Source: Homarus americanus (taxonomy: Eukaryota; Arthropoda; Malacostraca; Decapoda; Nephropidae). Taken from it: a stretch of 64,000 nucleotides of DNA. The DNA is taken from assembly GCF_018991925.1 (NCBI RefSeq), contig NW_024744357.1, positions 3,619,658-3,683,657 on the forward strand. The letters run 5' to 3'. The notes below the pieces were generated by a model. That model ran no database searches. It was not told where the DNA came from and saw only the letters and a program-made list of their open reading frames with translations. Made by a program: the position numbers and the translations under genes. Positions 13,101 through 25,100 of the stretch are shown in pieces. Position 1 is the first letter of the stretch. Each line of letters begins with the position of its first letter.

Positions 13101-16100
13101 GTCCTTATATACATATAAAATGATTTAATTTAAAACAAATGAAGAAATAGGATGACAAAATACAGTAAATGAAATTAAAAAATAAGTCATCAGGTAAATA
13201 GAATACAGTACTGTACTGTACTATAAATTTTAAGTTTAACCTCGTTCGTATCGCAGGCGTTCGTAAGTCAGGGACCTCCTGCAATTCATCGTATCAGATA
13301 AAGTATTAAATATTGACCCTAGGATATTTCCAAATAACCAGTTCATATAGTCACAAGATTTCCCCAGCTGTAAGGGCTTGCTGCACTCGCCTAACCCATT
13401 TCCACCACTGATGACCCCCCACTGAGATCCTGGGTACGCCCCTATCTTAGAACACGAATCCATTTAATAAAACGCAGTCATTAAAAGCTACCCCCATAAC
13501 ATTCATCTTAAACAACAAACAGCTTTACATGAATAAGTGGTCTCTACACTTTATTTTACTCTTTATAAAGTGCTCATTATTATCCGTTGCTTTATAAGTT
13601 TGGTGTCATTTATCTTGATACAGGTATACATAATAATTAATGAAACGAGAAGAAGTAATGATGAATGTGTTCTCAGAAAACGTGAATTTGTTTGTGACTG
13701 ACGTTAAATTTTCTTTATTTCAAACTTTTTTCCAATCATATCTTGAATGTTAATGTGTTCAAGTAGTTTTATCTTTACATACATTATATTCAGCATTAGA
13801 GTGAGTCTGAACTGGGTATCCTGAACAGTTTTATATGGATTTATTTGCAATATATCAATAATAATCAAACTTATGTATGAGCCAAGGAGCTGCAAGGGGG
13901 TGGGGCTTGTACTGTCAGCTAAAAAAAAGAAAAAAAAAAAAAACATAGTACAGTAACAATTAGCCACATCCTCACATATTATACTAAAAATTCTTAGCTC
14001 CTTCAGTTAAGAAGGACCAGAAAATGTCTTTCATAAACTTACAACAGAAATAGGAGTTAAACTATTCAAATACAGTGACCCCTCGTTTAACGAACGCCTC
14101 GGTTAACGAAATTTCGGTTAACGAACTGCCTTCCATAAGGATCTTCAATTCGGTTAACGAACAAAAATTCGGTTAACGAATTTCTTACGAACCGACCTCA
14201 ACATGTTTTCGCTTGCACTGACCGGGCAACCAGCTTTAGTATCAGTCCGCCAATACATTAATCGGTTCTAGGGCTTAAATTCCTTACTATTTTAGTAAAT
14301 ATCAAGAAGTTTATACTATTCAATAATTTTAAAAGTTTAATATTCAATTTTTTAGTCATTTTAACAATTATTGAACATAATTGAAGGTAAAGTGACTAGT
14401 TTAATGCGCGGCATCCAGCCTCTTAACACAGCAAACAGGCGTTAGTCTCTCTCTGTTTTCACTGGAGGTAACATCTTGCTTGAGACTCTCTTCAACTAAA
14501 CACTTTTTTTCTGTGTTTCCAAGCAAATTATTGGTCATTTTGAAATATATTTTACATATTGACAATATATAATGCAGTGCAGTGTTGATTTAAAGAAAAT
14601 AATCTTGAATTACACCAGAGAGCTAAAATTTTATGGGTGAAATGGCACCATGGGGTGACTTCTCTTCCACCCCAATGCCTTCTCTTCTTCCTTCTCCTCC
14701 ACCCCCATTCTAATTCCCATCATCATCATCATCCAGGAGCCTTCTACATACACACCTCAAAGTAAGTGAACTTTTCTACCATTTTTGTTGAATTTAGGAA
14801 ATTTTCGGTGAGCTGGAACCAATTACCCAAAAACCCATTGAAACAATGGTTTCGGTTAACGAACTTTTCGGTTAACGAACGACCTTCTGGAACGGATTGA
14901 GTTCGTTAACCGAGGGGTCACTGTATTAATATACTGTACTGTACTGTAAATTTAACCTGCAAAACTCTGCAAATCCCATTTTGTTATTGACAAGTATGTA
15001 TCACAATGTACAAACCTGCTCCCATTTGTGCATCTCCCAGGGTGAGGTTCTGTGATCAAACATGTCTTGATAAGACAATGCTGTGCCAATCATGTTCTCC
15101 ATCTCTTCAGCAGTCTGTACACCATTCACCAAACTCTTCAGATTTGGGTGAGTCTTCATCTCCTGATTCTTCTCCTGCAAAATAAACCAAACTTGGCTCA
15201 GTTAAACTCAGTACTGTACAGCAGGTCTTGATAGTCCAGACCCCAACCCCAACCATCCAAGACTCCATCAGCCAGATTATTTTAAATGGCTAGCCAGCAA
15301 GTCTACTGAACTGTGTCAGCATCTGCTATTACTGTACAGGTTGGACCCCGTTAATCCAGGACCTGATAGTCCGGCAGCTTCGATGGTTCAGGATGTGTCA
15401 TAGCTCACTTCTTGTGGCTGCTGCCACTATTTTACCTTTAAATACTTATAATGTACCACTAAATATGCATCCTAAGAGTCCAGCAAGCAGTGGAAGTGGT
15501 TGTAATGCAGTGAAAAGTAAGCAAGCGACTTTAACTATTTTAGAAAAGGTGTCTATACTGAAGAAATTAGACAGTGGTACATCAGTCAAGGCCTTGTGTG
15601 CCTTTTTTAAACCTCGGCTTCGATGGTTCGTAATTTTAAATAATCCAGAACCGGTCTGGTCCCAAGCTTCCCATATTAACGAGGTCCAACCTGTACTTGG
15701 ATCTAGTGCCCGAGTGTTTGTGCTCGCTTTATTTTCAAATACTGTACAGGTACAGTAAAGTGAACATTTTCATGCCGAAACCATCTGTGAGTGGAAATCC
15801 ATTAAAAAGGAAACATATTTCCTTAACGATTAATCAGAAGATCAATATTATAAACAAATTTTAAAGTGTGAAGCAAAATAAATTATGGAGGATTGTGGTA
15901 TGGGGACTGGTTACAGTACTGTACTTGATATGGTAATGACCTCACAACCACTAACTCATAAGCTGATGTTTGCAGAATAAAGCAGTTTTTCATGCTGAAC
16001 ACATAGGTGATATTGAAAATTTGGGAATTTCCATATTACTGTACTTGAGTTAATACCCTTCTTACCCTGTCAATCTTGATCCACCAAGGTGGTCTGGCCT

Positions 16101-19100
16101 TAGAAGCAAAGGGAAAATGTGGGGCTAAAAACAAAACTAAAACCTAACCTGGCCAAGGGAGATAATTATTCTGCAAACACTTTGGTGTTTGCCAAACAAC
16201 AGTCGATGATACAAACAAATAAAAAGATAAAGGAGACCTTTCATAGTCAATACTAAAAGTGGTGACACTAAAAAGTGTATTAAAGACACTAAATTTAATC
16301 AGATGGACGAAGTTTAGGTTTTTCTTTTTTTGTTTTCCCACGGGAGGTGTCCCTCATATTTCGTAAAATCTCATAATTCTTAAGGGCTAGAGCTCCTATA
16401 ATTTTAAATTATGGGGGTTTTACTGTAGCACCAAAATTTCTGGAGATGCTATTTGTGTGATACTAAACAAGAAAATGAAAACAACAATGCACAGAACCTA
16501 ACCTATCCAGCAAACCTTACCAAACTTCCTAACGGACCCCCTGGCATATTAAGCAGAAAGAACTGACTTTCATATGAGATACCAATTAAAACACTTTTCT
16601 TGAAACTGCATTATGTAATTTTACATCTTTCTGCTCATAAGAGTACGATTGGTCGTTGCACTGAAGCACATATTTCTTGTTCAGTCAATTCTCTGGTGCA
16701 TTTTGAACACTTGCACAAACTCCCAAGTACAGTACAATACGGTACTGTAGTCTATGTTGACATATGAATTCTTGGAGACAGTCTTCAACCTCTACAAGCA
16801 CAGATAACTTTTGAGATGACATGGAACACTTACTCAGGGTGTGGATTGAGGACCAGACCAAGCAAAATGTACCCATTAACACCATGATAATTCAGTAAAA
16901 GGATAAGAGTCTGTATGCAAATTTTAAACCAGGAACAAGGTGCTAGCTCTGATGAAAAACCCTTTAATGCCAGCAAAGAGAGGTTTGAGTGTTTTAAGAA
17001 ACACTCAAACCTAAACAACATTAAGATGGTAGGTGAAGCAGCCAGTGCTGATACAGTACTGAGTCTGCTAATAATTATCCAGCAATACTAAAGGCAATCA
17101 ATAAGGCTGATGGATACACTCAACAAGTGTGCAATGTTGATGAAACAGGCCTCTTTTGGAAGCACAAGCCCGCCAAGACATTTATTTCAATTGAGGAGGA
17201 AAAAGCTCCTGGGTATAGAGCTTCCAAAGATCGTGTAGCGTTCCTGGTGCCCAAGAACACAACTTCTTTGCTACTGTCTATGGATCAAGGTAAGATTAAT
17301 ATTTATGCAGGACTTTTAGACAACTTATAGCTCAATTGATGATGAAGATCAGCAATCAGTCTGAGATTTCTGGAAGAGTTTAACATCATGAATGTTGTAG
17401 AAAACATTGCTGAGTCATGGGATGAAGTCAAATGTACAACTATGAATGGTGTGTGGAAGAATATCTGGCCAGAATGTGTCCATGATTTCCAAGGTTTTCC
17501 TCAGGTTCAGACCTTGGATCAGGTGCAGCAGGAAATTGTAACTCTAGCAAATGGTGCAGGGTTCGAGGAAGTGGATTAGGATGGTGTGGTTGATCTATTA
17601 CAGTCACACAGAGACCATTAGTCCAATGAGGAACTTGTTAATGGAATAGGAGTGAGGTGTTGGTGAGGAACAGGAGGATACCTGTACAGAAGTTCAATCT
17701 ACAGCCCGTGAATTGACAACAAAAGTTTTGTCTAAAGTGCTTAGTCAACTGCAAGATGTGATGTAAACCACTGAGACACAATCCAGATCATGAACACAGC
17801 CTCAAGTTTGCAAGAGAATTGGAGTACACAATGAAGGGCGATAAGGAGCTGTACACTGAAAAATTGTACTGTCAACAACAGACCACATTGGACAAGTTCT
17901 TTGCCCCAAGACCACAGCCAGCAGTCAAAGATGATGATGATGATCCACAAGAGAGAGGCAGGAGTCAGTAGTGACCCACTGTCTCCCTCCCAGTTCAGGT
18001 TAAAATTATAAATAGCAACTTTTTAACATATTTGCACAAACTAACACAGTGTCCACACTAAAACAAAGTGAAATTGCGACTTTTTAAAATAATTTTCTAT
18101 GAAAAATCGCTGGTGGATCAGTTCGCTAATACATTAATTATCAAATTACAACATACTATAGCAAGTTCTTTCTGTTAATATGCTGGGGCGTCCAGAGGGT
18201 GAAGCCCCAAGGCTAATAAGATAGATAAGTTTAGGTAGGAGTCTTTGGTTAGGTTGATGCATCTTCAACAACGCTTCTGCAGCTTGTTTTTCTTTTCAAC
18301 TTAGGTTAAGTTAGGCTTAATTTAAAAACAACTACTTTTTAAAGACAATTACCCAAACTACAATAGTGTCCACTACATAATGCGGTGAAATTGCAGCATT
18401 TCTAAAATAATTTTCAATGAAAAATCGCCAGAAGGTATCTCATCAATAATTAGCTTGTCCAGTTATTGGTTAGGTAAGTTTGGTAATACTGAAGCAGAGG
18501 GCTAATACCAGAAGGAGTTGTTCGATTTCAGTAATTTTTTTCAGATATTATCATTATTACATACAAAGTATTTTAAAAAAGCCCGCATTTTCTAAAACCT
18601 AACAGAACCTGACCTAACAAACCAAAAAACCCACCTAACCTTACCTACCTTCATAACCAAGGAGCTCCACCCCCTATATTTCTGTCATATTAAAAAGAAA
18701 ATACTTATTTTAGAAATATTGCAGTAAACAGCAACCATAAAAATCCTGAAATTCACTCCACTCAATCGGTATAACTATTTTACTATGATCAATTTCATAT
18801 ATTACATTTGGTTAGGTTAGGTAACACATTTTTTTTATCAGATTCTTTGGTTGCTGTAATCTGCAATTTTACCCTTATTTTGATATCTGGTACCAATGAA
18901 AGGGGGGGGGGGTAATATTCGTTTAATGGCTGCAGCAAGACTTTCATATTTGGTTATTCTCGTATTAAAAAAAACGAATATATTTCTTTTCTTGGGCAAA
19001 TTAGTATGCATGGAGATAAGTAAAAACGTTACCAGAAATAAATCAAGTCAGCTGATGTTCTTCCCACAGCCAGTCACCCACTCTCAGACAATGTCTTATC

Positions 19101-22100
19101 CTCCGGTGACATGGCTTGGAGCATGAGAGCTGAGTCTACGGTGTGTATCCACTGTGACGTGACAAAGCTTGGAGCATGGGAACTGAGTCTACGGTGTGTA
19201 TCCACTGTGACGTGACAAAGCTTGGAGCATGGGAACTGAGTCTACGGTGTGTATCCACTGTGACGTGACAAAGCTTGGAGCATGGGAACTGAGTCTACGG
19301 TGTGTATCCACTGTGACGTGACAAAGCTTGGAGCATGGGAACTGAGTCTACGGTGTGTATCCACTGTGACGTGACAAGGCTTGGAGCATGGGAACTGAGT
19401 CTACGGTGTGTATCCACTGTGACGTGACAAGGCTTGGAATATGTGCACCGAGTTTCCAACGGCTTTTATTTTTCAAACTGCACACACATTAGGTTTGGTT
19501 GGTTTGGTTTCAACAGTGATTTGGGAGTTGAAATTGTTATGAGAATAGTTTTTTTTTGTGTATTTAGGTGTGTTTTATTATAATCCGACCTTCATTTCTT
19601 GGGAAAATTAGTAAATTTTGTCAAAAAATAAAGAGAAATTTTTATTTTTCACAAAATTCGCTCATTTGCCCAACAAGAGAAGGTCAGATTTAAGTACACA
19701 AAAAAAAAACCTATTATCATAACAAAAAGGAGCCAAAGCCACTAAACGAATATTTACCCCGGACAAATATCCACAGCCAAATAATAAACCTTGGTAATAC
19801 TAAAGCTCTCTTGCAGTAGTAATAGTCAGACAAGAACACTTATGTAACAACTTAACATTTAGCTTATAGTCTTGTCAGCTGTTATCTCAGCTGTATGTTA
19901 GGTAAGGTACTATATAATTTAGTATTTGCCAGTACTGTTCATCAATGCCAGGATACAGTAAGTCCTACGATAAGTTTGACAAATTTTGTACCTCGTACCC
20001 AATGTTTAAAATACAAGTACAGTAGACTTACCCGGACACTGTCATGTGGCTCTATTAGCTGCCCCTAATGTACTGGTCTTTGGTCATTGATTCAGCCTTA
20101 TATATACCGACTGTTACATACACGTCTTCATCGTGATGCGGTTCAGTTACTTTGCTGCCTCGGTTTAACGAGAACGAGAATCTGTACGTATTTTCAAACT
20201 TCACTTCCAAACATGACTAAGCTGACTAAGCTCCGTTCAGTCTGTTTGAAAATATTCAGAGTTAAGTCAGCCTGTCGTGACGCCCACCACCAGCTCTTAA
20301 TGTATTATTGAACAACTTTTTTTCTGATCAGGTCCACGTATGATATACAAATGAACAGAAACATAAGGAATGGTAGTATGGCCTAAGGGTAAGTTAGGTA
20401 CTTGGTATGGTCCAGTTTCTAAAGACAGTTACAGAGACAACAGCTGTCATAGGGGGGTACGTATTTGTAGGAGTCAGATTCGTTTTGGCTACAAACTTAC
20501 ACCAAGGAAAATAATAAAAAAATAGGTTTTCCTATGTATTTTCTTTTGTTTCAAAGGAATCTGGCCTTCATTTCCGTCGGAAAAGATGCGCTATGGAGAT
20601 ACCAACAATCATGGTTGTTCAAAGTGGGCAGCTCGCTGGTGCTTATATAATTTTCGTCAGACGCCTAGAGCACTCTAGCACTAGCACCATCAAGTGTTGC
20701 AGGAACGAGATATGCCTAAAAGGTGCGGCTAACGGCAAACAAGCTGATCAGCGAGTTTTTTTTTTACGGGGATTAGCCTGTAGTGGATTTCTCTCCTACA
20801 AACGCTGTTTGTCGCTGAGTAACCGACCCCGCGAATTCCACATTTTTTTTTTTTTTTTTTTTTTATTGGGCACTCCCTACATCCTTGTGTAAGGTGAAGC
20901 GCAGAAGCGTTTACAGTGCCCAACAGGGAAGCATGCTAAGTTCATGCTTGCCTTTATGTCCCATGAGTTAAGGACGTAGAAGCCTGAAGAGTCAGTGGTT
21001 TGTGTCATCAAGTTATTGGAAGCTCCAACAACTTGTCCCTGAATACGAATTCGCAACTTTCGACTTACAACAGGTACCTACTTTACTGCTAGGTGAACAG
21101 GGACTAATGGGGGCTAAGAAGTGTGTCCAAACAACTTCCACCGGCCCGGGAATCGAACCCGTGACATCTCGCTTGCGAAGGCAAGAGCGGTACCACTCTA
21201 CCACCAGCACCCCCGAATTCCCCAGTGTGTGCCTCGTGGTCTAGGTCAACCAGCGCCGCCATACATCACGGAGGTCAACTACTAACCCACGCCTACCCCC
21301 GCTATTTAAGACCTGACCTCGTGGTGATCTCTCTCTACCTACACCAACCAGCCAGCAACACCTCCTCCGCCTGCCTGGCGGTCCTCGCTCCCGCCGGCGA
21401 GCATGGCGACCCACAAGCTGTCCTCCTCTGAGCATCCTCACCAACCAGCTCTCTCTACATCACGCTTGTAACCATGCTGCCTTCCCAGCACCAAGCTGCA
21501 TTGTACATCCAATACAACATGTATATAGAGAGCACATTGTGACTTTCCTTTCTCCATCCCATCCTGAGTGTGAGCCAAACATCCCAAAAACCCCACAATT
21601 GGTGACTCCCGGAGATTCGCACTCACTTAGGATGGAGGAGAAACTGATCACGCTCCCAGTCTTCAAGCAACATGGAAGACTGGCTTATCCACACAGAAGC
21701 AGCTCTCATCGGCTCTACAACTACTGCCTCTGCACCGCAGGTTAGACACCCTAGAGCAGCACTGTTTCTCTAAGCAGACACCAGCTCCCCTTCCTGCCCC
21801 AAGCACCACGTCCTACCGACCCCAGCACACCAGTCCTGCCTCAGACGCCGACCCCGGCCCAGCAGTACCCCCTGCCGCTTCTCCTGACGCGGCCCCTGTT
21901 CCTGAGTGCGGACCCACACACCCCTCTTTTCTCCCTCATGTACTCCCTGCTAATGTCCTGAACCCTGCTGCTGTCGTGGACCCAGCTGCTGTCACGAGCC
22001 CTCATCCGCTTCCGCTGACGCAGCCCCTGCTCCTGACCCAGGCCCACACACCCCAGCAGGCGCATCTGACGACTCTGTACCTGCCGTGAGGGAAGCACAA

Positions 22101-25100
22101 CATTAATTGCCCCCACACACCCTTTTTCTCCCTCTCTACTCCCACAGATATTGTGTATCTAGACAGTTGTCTCCAGCGGCCGGCTCATCCACGCCATCGC
22201 CGTTGTCTCACATGAGGCATGCGCCGCCCGTTCTGCCTCACATGTGCTATGCAACCCTGCAGACAACAAGTCTCCTACACCGCCTGGAGGGAAGGGGGAG
22301 TATTGTAGTGGATTTCTCCCCTCCAAACGCTGTTTGTCGCTGCGTAGCCGACCCCACGAATTCCACCGTGTGTGCCTCGTGGTCTAGGTCAACCAGCGCC
22401 GCTACAAATCACGGAGCGGGGGTCAACTATTAAGCCACGCCTACCCCCCGCTATTTAAGACCTGACCTCGTGGTGACCTGTCTCTTTCTACCAACACCAA
22501 CCAGCTAGCAACACCTCCGCCTGCCTGGCGGTCCTTGCTCCCGCCGGAGAGCATGGCGACCCACAAGCTGGTCCTCCTCTGAGCATCCTCACCAACCAGC
22601 TCTCTCTACATCACGCTTGTAACCATGCTGCCTTCCCAGCACCAAGCTGCATTGTACATCCAATACAACATGTATATAGAGAGCACATTGTGAGTTTCCT
22701 TTCTCCATCCCATCCTGAGTGTGAACCAAACATCCCAAAAACCCCACAAGCTTCTAGACATGTGAGTTACAATAGTTATTTTCTGAGAACCAGTGGGTAG
22801 AAGGAATAGAGCGGTGATACTCGTTATTTACTAATTTAATATTTATTAACATAAGGAGTGAATAAGATGTTAATTAAGTTCACTCAGACAAGACTGGTCC
22901 ACTTAAGTCTTACTTTACCATTCATAAAATATATCTTCAATTACTTATTACATCATTAAACATCTGTTGTATTATTTCTTTGACAAATAAGATGGTTATT
23001 TTACACGTTCAGATAGGACTGGACCCTTCCTCAGGTCTTACTTTTACAAGTAACAAATTAAATCTTCAATTCTTGGTTACAACATTAAACAAGCATTATA
23101 TTATTTCAATGCCAATACAGATGGTTACATGACAAACTTGACAATATCCCGAATTAAAATATTATCTATAGCAACATGCTATTTCGGAATGAATAACATG
23201 GCACTTTTCCTTTAGTTGATGTACTCGACTCACGTACATATTTACTCTGATACTATAAACTTTTATGGGTTCACTCCTCAACCTGGGGTAACTATATTTC
23301 TGCTAATTATCCCCAATAATAAACAACAATAATACTAGATAGGACTCAGCTGGTAGGCCATATGGAGGATGCACTCCCAACAGCCCTGATAACACGGTAT
23401 TACTGGTAATACCAATACTGCTCGGTACATATAACGAAGATCAATGAACCAGACAATACTGAGCCCACTGGGCGCTGCGAGGGTAGTTTACTACACACAG
23501 CCGAGGCTCGCTCGCTAGTAACGCCAGGGGTAGACTCGCTGTAGTATCATAGCACGGTCTTCCCTGGTTGTTCCCGTCCTCAGATTCTAGTATTGCCATA
23601 TTAAAGACATCCTTCCACGACCATCTTGCCCATAGGCGGCTACCGAACCTTGGTAGTGGTGGCAACATAGACAGTGCCTGAGATAATGATGGAGAAGCGT
23701 CAGAGATGTGAATAATAACTCAATCACAAACAATCTTTCGTTTAGCAACGACAGACGATATTTACGTTACATTAATTCTTTCACTGGGTAAATGACAATT
23801 TCACTGTTACAGCATGAACACTGATATTCACAAAATTCACCGAGTTAAACTGTCTTAAAATGGCGGGCGGAGAATCGTACACATTCCGGAGATAATGATG
23901 GAGAAGCGTCAGAGATGTGACGCTCCCCCGTGCACGAGCTTATATATGGCTAACTGGCAACTTAGGCCTGTGTGGAACACGTGCCAGAAAGGCTAATCCT
24001 GCAATGACAGAAATTACATTTAACTCAGTTGCTGTACAATTAAGTATGACACTTAATGCCACTTTTAGTTTTCTTTTATCCTCTTCACCAAAAGATTGGC
24101 TCGTTAGCCACTTGGACAATCGGTCATGTCTCTGTTACTCACTATTGGCAAGTACTGAGCATGCACCGGCTCCTGAATGTACCTGAACCCACTCCAGCGA
24201 TGGTCAAGTCTTGTCTTGAAAGAGCTCACACTCGGTGCCGTCACAACACTTTCTGGTAGATTGTTCCAAGAGTTCACAACTCTCACTCCAGGTCAGGCGA
24301 ATTTCCTACGTCTATTCATATAATCTAATCAGAGATTGAGCTTGCCAGGAAAAAGTGGAATTACACACGTTACCGTTAATATTGTGTGCTGAACATCATG
24401 AGCATTTCAATGATGGTAGCATTTGTAACTATATAATTATATTGTGTTATAAGACAACACATTCCACGACGTGTCATACAGATTATTGTACGTATACCAC
24501 ACAATACATAATTTGTGGCTGTTAAGTTACTTTGTTATGAATTTTCATGTGATATAGTTTAAGACATCATTAAGGACATGGATTTAAGATAACACTGTAG
24601 GTGAGTTAATATATATTAAATGTATTTACAAACAATACTAAAATCCAAACAATACACCAATACATACATCTTAGTATTTGGTCCAGCCACCCATTGTATT
24701 CAGGACTTCATCAAGGCGATTAGGGATGGAGTCGACCAGCTTCAGGCACACCCCTGGTCATCGACGTATACTCTCCCACAAGCCGTAAGCTTTGGCCTCT
24801 ATTGCTGCACAGGTTCGCTGCTCCCCAATATCCCAATCACGTTTCATCATGGCCCAAATATGTTCAATCAGATTAATATCACATCCTAGTGTTGGCGAGT
24901 CGATGACCTCAATTTCAGGGTGATCCTGGAGGTAGTCCTTCACTATGTTGCTGGTATGAATGGGACTGTTGTCATGAACCAGCCTGATAGTGTGGGGGGC
25001 TAGAACTGCCATAGGAATTAGCACTTGCTCCAGGATGTCTACATACTGCTCACCAGTGAAACAGCCATTGATCTTGACCAGTTCACCTGGCCCATGTGCC

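Larger units (their letters stand above)
20779..22748 (+). mobile_element. Non-autonomous LTR retrotransposon lacking pol
   Basis: Two ~440-bp direct LTRs (20779-21597, interrupted; 22304-22748) begin TGTAGTGG and end CCCCACA, the usual TG...CA form. A probable primer-binding site (ATTGGTGACTCCCGG) follows the first LTR, and a 15-nt purine tract sits at 22286-22300 just before the second. Only about 700 bp lie between: a short gag-like start and a proline-rich region, with no protease, RT or integrase. Such an element would depend on proteins from a full-length (Gypsy-like) relative. The 5-bp flanks do not match, so no target duplication is visible. Confidence 0.88.

Noticed and set aside
20036..20063. 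Possible microexon (minus; QLIEPHDSVR) before a GTAAGT donor
   Set aside because: The acceptor has a poor pyrimidine tract, and the phase does not link the putative first exon at 28095 to the exon at 16066. Left out of the gene model.
21137..21213. A tRNA gene on the minus strand
   Set aside because: The A and B boxes are good, but the anticodon arm does not fold as a normal tRNA, and the sequence continues into a SINE body with poly(A) and target duplication.
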